The notes: a model not told the origin generated them from the sequence alone. Positions 1 through 5,002 are shown, counted from the first letter of the stretch. The stretch: DNA of 5,062 nt from CAZRUM01 sp964603435 (GCA_964603435.1 CAZRUM010000045.1:1-5062), one strand, 5' to 3'. Made by a program: numbers and translations.

Positions 1-216
1 AAAAGACACACCCGCAAACAAACTGGTAACCGTCGTTCTCACCATGCTCTAAAAGCAACTGGTACTACCAAATGTGAGAAATGTGATGCTAGTATAATTC
101 CTCACAAAGTTTGTCCTAAATGTGGTACATACAAAGGTAAAAAAGTTGTAGATGTAGAAAAACGTGCTCTACGCCTAAAACGTAGTAAAAAAGCCACAGG
201 TAAAGCTGATAAATAA
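1..216 (+). CDS. rpmF: 50S ribosomal protein L32, 5'-truncated by window edge
   Basis: Reading frame 1 is open from the first base to a TAA at 214-216 and gives 71 residues. L32 is a small zinc-binding protein of the large ribosomal subunit. The visible N-terminal part contains RRSHHALKA, the hallmark of bacterial L32. It is followed by two CxxC pairs (CEKC at visible residues 25-28, CPKC at 38-41), a C4 zinc ribbon, and then GTYKGKKV. By comparison with the family only about four residues (M-x-V-P) are missing, so the start lies just outside the window. The C-terminal tail after YKGKKV is long and basic (about 23 residues, rich in K/R) compared with many L32 proteins. The stop lies one base before the nusB start, so the two genes are almost certainly co-transcribed and translationally coupled. 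Identification is very secure. Confidence 0.96.
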   Translation, partial: KRHTRKQTGNRRSHHALKATGTTKCEKCDASIIPHKVCPKCGTYKGKKVVDVEKRALRLKRSKKATGKADK

Positions 217-217
217 T

Positions 218-637
218 ATGTCTAATAGACACTTGGCCAGATCAATTGTCATGCAAGCACTGTATCAGTGGGATTTTAAGGATCGCCCAACCGCTGCCCT
301 ACCTGCCATCATCAAACAAAATATAGAAGAATTTGGTGCAGGTTTGGACGATGACGAAAAATATGTCTATGAAACAGTTGAAGCAATTGTAGACAATCTC
401 AAAAAAATAGACAAAGTGATGGCCAAATATTCCACCAACTGGCCACTTGAACAAATTACTTTGATTGACAGAAATGTCTTGCGTATTGGTATTTATGAAT
501 TAAAGTTTAATGATAAAATTCCAGACAAAGTGGCTATCAATGAAGCGATTGAAATTTCTAAAAGTTATGGTGGACAAAGTTCTGGAAAATTTGTCAACGG
601 CATCTTGGGTGCTATTTACAAAGACACAACTAAATAA
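218..637 (+). CDS. nusB: Transcription antitermination factor NusB
   Basis: A 139-residue protein, the normal length for NusB. NusB is an all-helical RNA-binding protein that pairs with ribosomal protein S10 (NusE) on boxA RNA and supports antitermination and folding of rRNA transcripts. The N-terminus (RHLARSIVMQALYQWDF, residues 4-20) is the typical NusB helix 1. The two most conserved family blocks are also present: WPLEQITLIDRNVLRIGIYEL (residues 75-95, given here as the block starting at W75) and NEAIEISKSYGG through KFVNGILGAI (about 108-133). The ATG comes one base after the rpmF stop and has no clear Shine-Dalgarno sequence, so translation probably relies on re-initiation after L32. 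Pairing of nusB with a ribosomal protein gene upstream and rnc downstream groups rRNA synthesis and processing functions. No boxA-like element was seen in the window. Confidence 0.95.
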   Translation: MSNRHLARSIVMQALYQWDFKDRPTAALPAIIKQNIEEFGAGLDDDEKYVYETVEAIVDNLKKIDKVMAKYSTNWPLEQITLIDRNVLRIGIYELKFNDKIPDKVAINEAIEISKSYGGQSSGKFVNGILGAIYKDTTK

Positions 638-640
638 AAC

Positions 641-710
641 TTACAAACTACAGCTGACAAGTGACATTTGATACCTGGCAATTTGTCGTACGGACAATGA
701 TTACAAACTA
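641..710 (+). repeat. 10-base direct repeat TTACAAACTA, 60-base period
   Basis: The decamer TTACAAACTA occurs at 641-650, directly after the nusB stop codon, and again at 701-710, exactly 60 bases later. The bases between share only scattered similarity. It may be a chance repeat in AT-rich DNA, the trace of a small duplication, or a paired binding site in front of rnc. Confidence 0.4.
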
Positions 711-780
711 GAGATATAAATCTCGAAAAATTAATCATATACTCTGTCCCGTATCGAGAAACGAGGTCGGGATTAAATGC

Positions 781-808
781 CAAAGGTCAGATGTTCTAAC
801 CTTTGACC
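781..808 (+). promoter_or_regulatory. Hairpin and two-codon mini-ORF just before rnc
   Basis: CAAAGGT (781-787) is the reverse complement of ACCTTTG (799-805), giving a 7-bp stem with an 11-base loop that ends five bases before the rnc ATG. An alternative, mutually exclusive stem pairs GGTCA (785-789) with TGACC (804-808). AAAGG (782-786) is the only Shine-Dalgarno-like motif in the leader, but it lies about 24 bases from the rnc start. It sits at proper distance from a different ATG at 791, which opens a two-codon frame (ATG TTC TAA, 791-799) inside the hairpin loop. This arrangement could control rnc translation. The structure is visible; the regulatory role is inferred. Confidence 0.4.
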
Positions 809-810
809 AT

Positions 811-1578
811 ATGAAAACCGTAGAAGAATACAAAACTAGAGAATTTTCAAAACTTGAAGATAGAATTGGTGTAAAATTTAATGATAAAAATTACATTGTC
901 CAAGCTTTGGTTCATAGATCTTTTCTAAATGAAAATCGAGACTTTGCTCTGGGACATAATGAACGTCTAGAATTTTTGGGTGATGCAGTTTTGGAACTTG
1001 TCATTACTGAAAATTTATTTCAAAACTATAAAAATCCAGAGGGTGAACTGACCAACTGGCGTGCAGCTCTCGTCAATGCCAAAATGTGTGCTCAAATTGC
1101 AGCTGAGATTGACATGGAACCATACTTATTTCTAAGTCGGGGCGAAAGCAAAGATGCTGGCACAAAAGCTAGAGAATATATCTTGGCCAAAGTAATGGAA
1201 TCTCTTATCGGAGCCGTCTATGTTGACCAAGGTTGGGATGTCGCCAAGCAGTTCATTATTCGTTGGTTCATTAGTAAACTTCCAGAAGTTTTGGAAAAAG
1301 GTTTGTGGATGGATCCAAAATCACGTTTCCAAGAATCATCTCAAGAAATTATTGGTCTTACCCCTACCTACAAAGTATTGAAAGAAGAAGGCCCAGATCA
1401 CGCCAAAGAATTTGTAGTGGGAGTTTATCTAGATAAAGAAAAGATTGCCGAAGGAAAAGGATCTAGCAAACAAGAAGGTCAAGTAGACGCCGCTGAAAAT
1501 GCTTTGGAAGAAAAAGGTTGGCCAGGACCAAAGATTGATATTATAGAAAGAGATCACAGCGAAGAATATTGTGGATAA
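811..1578 (+). CDS. rnc: Ribonuclease III (Rnc), possible altered active site
   Basis: A 255-residue protein, slightly longer than the usual 220-230. RNase III is a dimeric, Mg-dependent endonuclease that cuts double-stranded RNA, matures rRNA precursors and processes mRNA leaders. The catalytic domain spans about residues 10-160, with the signature NERLEFLGDAVLE at 50-62 (E51, E54 and D58 correspond to E. coli E38, E41, D45). Conserved RAALV lies near 84-88 and LIGAVYVDQG near 132-141. A double-stranded-RNA-binding domain follows at about 168-237 and ends in the family-typical GKGSSKQEGQVDAAENAL. In the block normally read as A-D/N-x-x-E, this protein has A126-K127-V-M-E130: the final glutamate (E. 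coli E117) is kept, but the preceding acidic residue (E. coli D114) is lysine. The ATG at 811 is the first usable start in the frame since a stop at 709; it lacks a Shine-Dalgarno sequence. Confidence 0.95.
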   Translation: MKTVEEYKTREFSKLEDRIGVKFNDKNYIVQALVHRSFLNENRDFALGHNERLEFLGDAVLELVITENLFQNYKNPEGELTNWRAALVNAKMCAQIAAEIDMEPYLFLSRGESKDAGTKAREYILAKVMESLIGAVYVDQGWDVAKQFIIRWFISKLPEVLEKGLWMDPKSRFQESSQEIIGLTPTYKVLKEEGPDHAKEFVVGVYLDKEKIAEGKGSSKQEGQVDAAENALEEKGWPGPKIDIIERDHSEEYCG

Positions 1579-1601
1579 ATTTTAAAACCATAAATAGACA
1601 T

Positions 1602-1677
1602 GGGTCGCTAGCTCAGCTGGTAGAGCAGGTCCCTCTTAAGGACAAGGTCCAGGGTTCGAGCCCCTGGCGACCCACCA
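1602..1677 (+). tRNA. tRNA-Lys(CTT), CCA encoded
   Basis: A complete 76-base cloverleaf. The acceptor stem GGGTCGC pairs perfectly with GCGACCC, and the D stem is GCTC/GAGC. The anticodon loop CTCTTAA (1633-1639) gives anticodon CTT at 1635-1637, reading the lysine codon AAG. The T arm is CAGGG-TTCGAGC-CCCTG, the discriminator is A at 1674, and CCA (1675-1677) is encoded. The first pair of the anticodon stem (G with A) is a mismatch; the remaining four pair. It begins 23 bases after the rnc stop with only very weak -10/-35 candidates between, so it may be co-transcribed with rnc and released by processing. Confidence 0.96.
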
Positions 1678-1763
1678 AATAAAAATTCCAAATTTCAAAC
1701 AACAAATTCCAAAAGGTTACATATTGTTTGGGGTTTGAAAATTGATATTTGGAATTTTTATTT
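1677..1763 (+). repeat. Long inverted repeat between tRNA-Lys and tRNA remnant
   Basis: A 17-base arm at 1677-1693 (contains AAAAATTCCAAAT) is the exact reverse complement of 1747-1763. A further seven bases, TTCAAAC at 1694-1700, pair with GTTTGAA at 1733-1739, leaving a 7-base bulge on the right side. The stem is thus 24 bp with a loop of about 32 bases. An alternative inner pairing is CAAACAA (1697-1703) with TTGTTTG (1724-1730). The element fills the gap from the last base of tRNA-Lys CCA to one base before the tRNA 5' remnant. The right arm is T-rich, so in RNA it could act as a terminator for tRNA-Lys. The size and AAATTCCAAATTTC-type sequence also suit a dispersed palindromic intergenic repeat; copy number cannot be judged here. 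Confidence 0.7.
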
Positions 1764-1764
1764 T

Positions 1765-1796
1765 GCACCTATAGTTCAACGGATAAAACATCGGTC
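1765..1796 (+). pseudogene. tRNA 5'-half remnant (tRNA-Arg-like)
   Basis: These 32 bases match the 5' half of a tRNA: a seven-base acceptor strand GCACCTA, TA at positions 8-9, a D arm GTTC-AACGGATA-AAAC with the conserved GG, then A26 and an anticodon-stem strand TCGGT followed by C32. Aligned without gaps to the intact tRNA-Arg(TCG) downstream, 23 of 32 positions agree. Similarity stops inside the anticodon loop. After it, GAAGTTTATCCCGAC does not complete a cloverleaf and instead lets GGATAAA (1781-1787) pair with TTTATCC (1801-1807). No anticodon, T arm or 3' acceptor strand follows directly. It is most simply a truncated tRNA gene; a possible matching 3' end lies at about 1959-1976. Confidence 0.6.
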
Positions 1797-1815
1797 GAAG
1801 TTTATCCCGACAAAA

Positions 1816-1887
1816 GCTCCAGTGGTATAATGGATAATACAACGGTCTTCGGAACCGTTAATGGGGGTTCGATTCCCTCCTGGAGCA
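1816..1887 (+). tRNA. tRNA-Arg(TCG), CCA not encoded
   Basis: A complete 72-base cloverleaf. The acceptor GCTCCAG pairs perfectly with CTGGAGC, and the D arm is GTAT-AATGGATA-ATAC. The anticodon stem ACGGT/ACCGT encloses loop CTTCGGA, giving anticodon TCG at 1849-1851, which reads CGA and related arginine codons. The variable loop is short (TAAT), and the T arm GGGGG-TTCGATT-CCCTC contains one G-T pair. The discriminator is A at 1887 and is followed by CAAA, so the CCA tail must be added by tRNA nucleotidyltransferase, unlike the neighbouring tRNA-Lys. A terminator follows at once. Confidence 0.95.
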
Positions 1888-1888
1888 C

Positions 1889-1921
1889 AAAACATTCTCT
1901 AAGTGAGGATGTTTTATTTTT
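1889..1921 (+). terminator. Intrinsic terminator of tRNA-Arg
   Basis: AAAACAT plus TCTC (1889-1899) pairs with GAGG plus ATGTTTT (1905-1915) in an 11-bp stem containing one T-G pair, with a five-base loop. It is followed by ATTTTT. The hairpin begins two bases after the tRNA-Arg discriminator base, so it should end the plus-strand tRNA transcript. Confidence 0.8.
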
Positions 1922-1976
1922 GGGTTCTGGGCCCGAGGCCCACCAGCCTTAAGCTGGGACTCCTGCCGGGTGCACA
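1922..1976 (+). other. GC-rich structured patch ending in a tRNA 3'-end-like sequence
   Basis: This 55-base block is much richer in G and C than its surroundings. It can form two tight hairpins: TGGGCC/GGCCCA (1928-1933 with 1937-1942, loop CGA) and CCAGC/GCTGG (1943-1947 with 1953-1957, loop CTTAA). The last 18 bases, GACTCCTGCCGGGTGCAC from 1958, resemble the 3' part of a tRNA: the end of a T loop, T-stem strand CCTGC, then acceptor strand CGGGTGC and discriminator A. That acceptor strand would pair with GCACCTA of the 5' remnant at 1765-1771 in five Watson-Crick pairs plus one G-T, with one mismatch. It may be a tRNA remnant or a small structured RNA; I cannot decide which. Confidence 0.35.
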
Positions 1977-1978
1977 AC

Positions 1979-2012
1979 AAAAAAAACCAGGCGTCGCTTC
2001 GCTGTGCCTGGT
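1979..2012 (-). terminator. Minus-strand intrinsic terminator
   Basis: Read on the minus strand, ACCAGGC (2012-2006) pairs with GCCTGGT (1992-1986) around a 13-base loop that contains a small inner stem. Seven T residues follow (1985-1979). It probably ends the minus-strand operon that leaves the DUF389 gene at 2254 and would prevent antisense transcription into the tRNA genes. It is about 240 bases from that stop codon, so an earlier end is possible. Confidence 0.65.
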
Positions 2013-2050
2013 AAACTAATTAAAATATAGTTCTAAAATTGTACTAGTTT

Positions 2051-2082
2051 ACCCGGCGCAACGTAGTAGAGCCGGGTTTTTT
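2051..2082 (+). terminator. Plus-strand intrinsic terminator
   Basis: ACCCGGC (2051-2057) pairs perfectly with GCCGGGT (2071-2077) around a 13-base loop, and the stem runs directly into a T tract (2077-2082) and more T-rich sequence. The minus strand has no T tract after this stem. It is a second barrier for plus-strand transcripts from the tRNA region, or the end of an unrecognised transcript starting after 1921. Confidence 0.75.
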
Positions 2083-2134
2083 ATTTATAAAAAAATACAT
2101 TATATATATTCCATAATTTTATTTATTAAATACG

Positions 2135-2162
2135 GTAAAGACGCGATTAATCGCGTCTTTAC
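2135..2162. repeat. Perfect 28-bp palindrome
   Basis: GTAAAGACGCGATT (2135-2148) is followed directly by its exact reverse complement (2149-2162). As RNA it would form a 12-bp stem with a TTAA tetraloop. There is no adjacent T tract, so it is not a standard terminator. The GACGCGATTAATCGCGTC core resembles interspersed palindromic repeats that I recall from cyanobacterial and other intergenic regions; that link is from memory and untested. A binding site for a dimeric protein is an alternative. Confidence 0.75.
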
Positions 2163-2181
2163 AACTACGCTTCTCTATATC

Positions 2182-2227
2182 GTAAATAAAAAAATCCCAC
2201 CAACAAACCGATAGAATTTTTATTTAC
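2182..2227. repeat. AT-rich inverted repeat downstream of DUF389 gene
   Basis: GTAAATAAAAA (2182-2192) is the exact reverse complement of TTTTTATTTAC (2217-2227), with a 24-base loop. It lies 27 bases after the DUF389 stop codon on the minus strand. In that direction the loop is followed by a run of seven T residues inside the left arm, so weak termination or 3'-end protection of the operon mRNA is possible. Confidence 0.5.
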
Positions 2228-2253
2228 AATATTATACTAAATTTTAAATCTAA

Positions 2254-3021
2254 TTATTTCTTAATTTGTTTATCTTTCAAAACTTCCGTAGCTTCTTTTA
2301 CAGTCTCTTCTAGAGCCACGATATCTTCTTTTTGTTTTTCTTTTTTTATTTCCTTCACTTCTTTTTCTTCTTTTTTAATATTTTTTTCAATTGATTCTTT
2401 GGTTTCATAAAATCTAAACAAAGCAAACACCAGCAACGCCCCAAAGATAACACCTAGCAAGTTAAGACCAAACAAACTAATTGCTCCCAAAATTATATTG
2501 GCTTTAAAAAATGAAATAGCTACTCCGATTACTGCCAAAGGAGGAATAAGAGCCACGGCAATGGCAACCCCTGGCACCACTTCGGACGCACCCGGCCGAG
2601 AGACACTATAGGCCACCGCTACACCAGAAAACAAAGCAACTAGGAAATAACCCAAATTGGGATAGGCTCGGCTAATTATTTCATTATTAATTTGTTTATC
2701 AGACCAAAACAAAGAAAAAACAAAAGCCAAAAACACAACCACAACAATAGATTCAAACAAAACTATACCTGATCTTTTTATCAGCTTTCCATCCCCCACC
2801 ACTATTCCCATAGCCAAAGTAAGGACTGGAAATAGTAATGGCGCCAAAAGCATACCACCAATTACAATCGGAGTATTATCTAGCAAGAGACCCAAAGAAA
2901 CCACCATGGCTGACAACAAGAGCATCAAGAAAAAATCAAACCTAGGAGCACTTTCGGCAAACAATCTTTCTACTGTTTCATTCTTTTGTTTTTTGGTTAA
3001 TTTTTCTGGTTTTAATGACAT
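2254..3021 (-). CDS. DUF389 family multi-pass membrane protein
   Basis: A 255-residue integral membrane protein with about six predicted hydrophobic segments (near residues 29-48, 51-75, 85-106, 122-140, 148-172, 175-203). The block LLLDNTPIVIGGMLLAPLL (46-64) and the later SRPGASEVVPGVAIAVALIPP (141-161, beginning at S141) match the DUF389 family (TIGR00341-like), whose biochemical role is not established. Many DUF389 proteins are longer and carry extra soluble domains; this one is close to the membrane core. It has a short basic cytoplasmic N-terminus and a very charged Lys/Glu tail (about 205-255) that could form a helix or coiled coil. The ATG lies two bases after the stop of the upstream surface-protein gene, with no Shine-Dalgarno sequence, implying one operon and translational coupling. 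Family assignment is confident; function is unknown. Confidence 0.88.
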   Translation of the reverse strand: MSLKPEKLTKKQKNETVERLFAESAPRFDFFLMLLLSAMVVSLGLLLDNTPIVIGGMLLAPLLFPVLTLAMGIVVGDGKLIKRSGIVLFESIVVVVFLAFVFSLFWSDKQINNEIISRAYPNLGYFLVALFSGVAVAYSVSRPGASEVVPGVAIAVALIPPLAVIGVAISFFKANIILGAISLFGLNLLGVIFGALLVFALFRFYETKESIEKNIKKEEKEVKEIKKEKQKEDIVALEETVKEATEVLKDKQIKK

Positions 3022-3023
3022 AA

Positions 3024-4967
3024 TTATTGTAACAAAATTTCATCCCCCACTTTTATAATCTGCTCACCGGTAATAGTGTCAGTTGCTTTTAGAGTAACTT
3101 TTGAAGCAAGATTGGTTTGGCTAGGATTTTTACTATTTAGGACAAAACCAAACTGCAAGGCCAAAACATCTACACTAGTTGGCATAGTTTCAATACTCCA
3201 AGTAAGTTTTTGAGTCTTACTATCCCAAGTATACTCTCCCCCACCACTCTTTAAACTTTCTTCCACCCAACTTATATTACCATAAAAATCAGCAGAAAGC
3301 TCTATATCTTTCAATTCATGATAATGATTTTCCAAAAACCAAGTAATATTATGTTCTTGCTTGTTATTACTATTTTCAATAACTTTATCACGCACTTCAA
3401 AATTTAAGTCAGAGTTTATCATCATTTCAATCTCATTGCTAGTCAGCAATTTCTCTTCATCACCATTTTCATATTTCACCTCTACTAACGCTGTTGCCAT
3501 ATGTCCACCAAACTTAGTCAGATCAATATCATCACTATCTTTATACGGAATAGAAAGATCAATATTAATCTCTTCACCTGGGTCAATCTGGGTCAGATCT
3601 TTGACATGATATTTATTCCAAGTGATATAGCCTCGTCTAGACTGAGGATTAATTTGCTCACCACGAATATCCCCATCAGCTGGATCATTTAGTTCATACC
3701 AATCTAGCATAGACAGATCATTGAATGACGGAGTCTCGTAAACTAGTCTCACCACGACATTTTTGAGTTCAATATCACCTGGATTTTTTAGACTAATACT
3801 GGTATTAAGAGCTTCACCCGGTTCTACATCAATATCATTAAGTGAGCCGTTAATGGCAAGACTCACAGACATATCACTTTGTAGCATAGCGAGGTCAACC
3901 TCACGCTCTCCAAAAATATATGGCTCTACCTGTCTATCAGCATCTTTCCAACCCACAATTTTGAATCTCAATTTTGCCTCCTCAGCACCGGTCTCGGGAT
4001 TGAACGAACCACGAATACTAATCTTGTTATCTTCTCCCAAATCTGCCAAGCTCCAGAGATAGTCATCTCCCTCTACACTCACGGGCTGATCCCCAGTCTT
4101 GGTAAAACCACCAGCTGGCTCCATTAGTAACCCCAGATTATTCAAATCCAGTCCGTCCTCAATAGCCAACTCCACCACAAACTCAGTCTCGGCTCCTGGC
4201 ACCACTTCTTCTGGAGACTTGATATTCATCGCCACCGGAGACTCCTCTACCTCGGTAGTCAGAGTAAAGACTTTCTGAAACTCTGAGCTAAAGTTTGAAG
4301 GATAATAATTTAAAAACGCACGGAAAGATTGTTTCTTTTCTATATCGCCAAAAATCCGACCAGTAATATCTATATAGCCACTATCGTGTTCAGACAGTGT
4401 CCCCAGCTCCCATTCATTTTTCTGATCATTGCCCGGGACCTGGCTAGCATCTACAAACACAAACCCCTCTGGATAACGCACTTGCAAAACTACCTTTGAC
4501 AAAGGCGTATTCTGAGAATTGCGATAACGTACGCGATAAGTAAGCTCCTCGCCGGCTGTCACCTTTTCGTCACCCGTAATATTCAAAACCACATCCGACT
4601 CTGCAAACTGAAGCTGTGGCTGGAAGATAAAGAACCCCACCCAAGCCACCGCACCCAAAAAAGCACAAGCCATAATTAAAGCCAAAAAAGCCCGAAACAA
4701 ACTTCTCTTTTTCTTGCGCCCAAAATTCCGCATGTTTGGCATAGAGCCATCATCGTTTTTGTAAATATCCTTTAGTTCCTGATTAATCTTAGCTTTCTTA
4801 TAGCCAGTCTTCCCGCCACCGCTCTTTGAGCTACGGAGGACAGGCTTGACTGCTTTCTTGCGAGCCGAAACACTAACCCTCTTTTTCACAACCCTCTTCA
4901 CCGCCGGCTTCTTCTCTAAATCAATCTTCTTAAAGCTTCTACTAGGACTTTTTTTCTTTGGAGGCAT
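3024..4967 (-). CDS. Membrane-anchored surface protein with repeated beta-sandwich domains
   Basis: A 647-residue protein of unknown function. Residues 1-89 are very basic and low in complexity (KKK, RKK and KR clusters) and should be cytoplasmic. One hydrophobic segment at about 90-115 anchors it with the C-terminus outside. The outer part appears to contain about four Ig-like or DUF11-like beta-sandwich repeats: roughly 123-240 (VTAGEELTYRVRYRN then LSKVVLQVRYPEGF), 245-361 (VVPGAETEFVVEL), 364-518 (VEPGEALNTSISLKNPG then LKNVVVRLVYE) and 519-645 (HNITWFLENHYHELKDIELS). The recurring pattern is P-G-E/A-x followed by alternating strands and L-K/S-(N/K/D)-V/I-V/E-L. There are no catalytic motifs, no LPxTG and no cleavable signal peptide. 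It is the first gene of the minus-strand operon, followed after two bases by DUF389. A structural or adhesive cell-envelope role is inferred. The ATG at 4967 lacks a Shine-Dalgarno sequence, but a good promoter lies upstream. Confidence 0.85.
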   Translation of the reverse strand: MPPKKKSPSRSFKKIDLEKKPAVKRVVKKRVSVSARKKAVKPVLRSSKSGGGKTGYKKAKINQELKDIYKNDDGSMPNMRNFGRKKKRSLFRAFLALIMACAFLGAVAWVGFFIFQPQLQFAESDVVLNITGDEKVTAGEELTYRVRYRNSQNTPLSKVVLQVRYPEGFVFVDASQVPGNDQKNEWELGTLSEHDSGYIDITGRIFGDIEKKQSFRAFLNYYPSNFSSEFQKVFTLTTEVEESPVAMNIKSPEEVVPGAETEFVVELAIEDGLDLNNLGLLMEPAGGFTKTGDQPVSVEGDDYLWSLADLGEDNKISIRGSFNPETGAEEAKLRFKIVGWKDADRQVEPYIFGEREVDLAMLQSDMSVSLAINGSLNDIDVEPGEALNTSISLKNPGDIELKNVVVRLVYETPSFNDLSMLDWYELNDPADGDIRGEQINPQSRRGYITWNKYHVKDLTQIDPGEEINIDLSIPYKDSDDIDLTKFGGHMATALVEVKYENGDEEKLLTSNEIEMMINSDLNFEVRDKVIENSNNKQEHNITWFLENHYHELKDIELSADFYGNISWVEESLKSGGGEYTWDSKTQKLTWSIETMPTSVDVLALQFGFVLNSKNPSQTNLASKVTLKATDTITGEQIIKVGDEILLQ

Positions 4968-5002
4968 AAATATATATGTTTTTAGATATTTTAAGTGTGG
5001 TT

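Larger units (their letters stand above)
638..810 (+). promoter_or_regulatory. Structured intergenic leader between nusB and rnc
   Basis: This 173-base gap has no gene but is dense in small inverted repeats. They are TTGTC/GACAA (683-687 with 693-697), GAGAT/ATCTC (711-715 with 720-724), TCTCGA/TCGAGA (721-726 with 754-759), TCCCG/CGGGA (747-751 with 768-772), and the last hairpin at 781-805, described separately. Some of these overlap and could not all form at once. A weak promoter candidate is CGGACA (691-696), an 18-base spacer, and TATAAA (715-720); TATACT at 738-743 is another -10-like hexamer without a partner -35. No T-tract follows any hairpin, so none looks like a terminator. RNase III leaders in other bacteria are known to carry hairpins that the enzyme cleaves to repress itself; a similar role here is inference only. 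Confidence 0.45.
1922..2253. other. Gene-free region between convergent transcription units
   Basis: No credible protein gene lies in these 332 bases on either strand. In order they hold the GC-rich patch, a minus-strand terminator (1979-2012), a 9-bp inverted repeat GGTAAACTA/TAGTTTACC (2010-2018 with 2045-2053), a plus-strand terminator (2051-2082), an AT-rich stretch with alternating TA (about 2098-2132), a perfect palindrome (2135-2162) and an AT-rich inverted repeat (2182-2227). The content fits a boundary where plus-strand tRNA/rnc transcription meets the minus-strand membrane-protein operon. Confidence 0.7.

Noticed and set aside
638..810. Known riboswitch or T-box leader before rnc
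   Set aside because: No T-box consensus, tRNA-pairing specifier loop or terminator with T tract could be recognised.
1569..1596. Promoter for tRNA-Lys (TTGTGG, 16 bases, TAAATA)
   Set aside because: Only three of six matches in each hexamer, and it overlaps the rnc stop; co-transcription with rnc is equally likely.
1749..1952. 67-codon plus-strand open frame
   Set aside because: It runs through the tRNA remnant, the whole of tRNA-Arg and its terminator; its protein is simply translated tRNA sequence.
1797..1957. Group I intron interrupting a tRNA anticodon loop
   Set aside because: The break position fits, but the insert is only about 160 bases, nearly half of which is an intact tRNA-Arg plus terminator, leaving no room for a catalytic core.
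1922..1976. Signal-recognition-particle RNA or tmRNA
   Set aside because: The SRP GGAAGG/AGCAGC loop motif is absent, and there is no tmRNA tag frame or pairing 5' end.
3361..4062. Several plus-strand open frames opposite the 647-residue gene
   Set aside because: They are antisense to a long, coherent domain-repeat protein, have low-complexity Ser/Ile-rich translations and no recognisable motifs.
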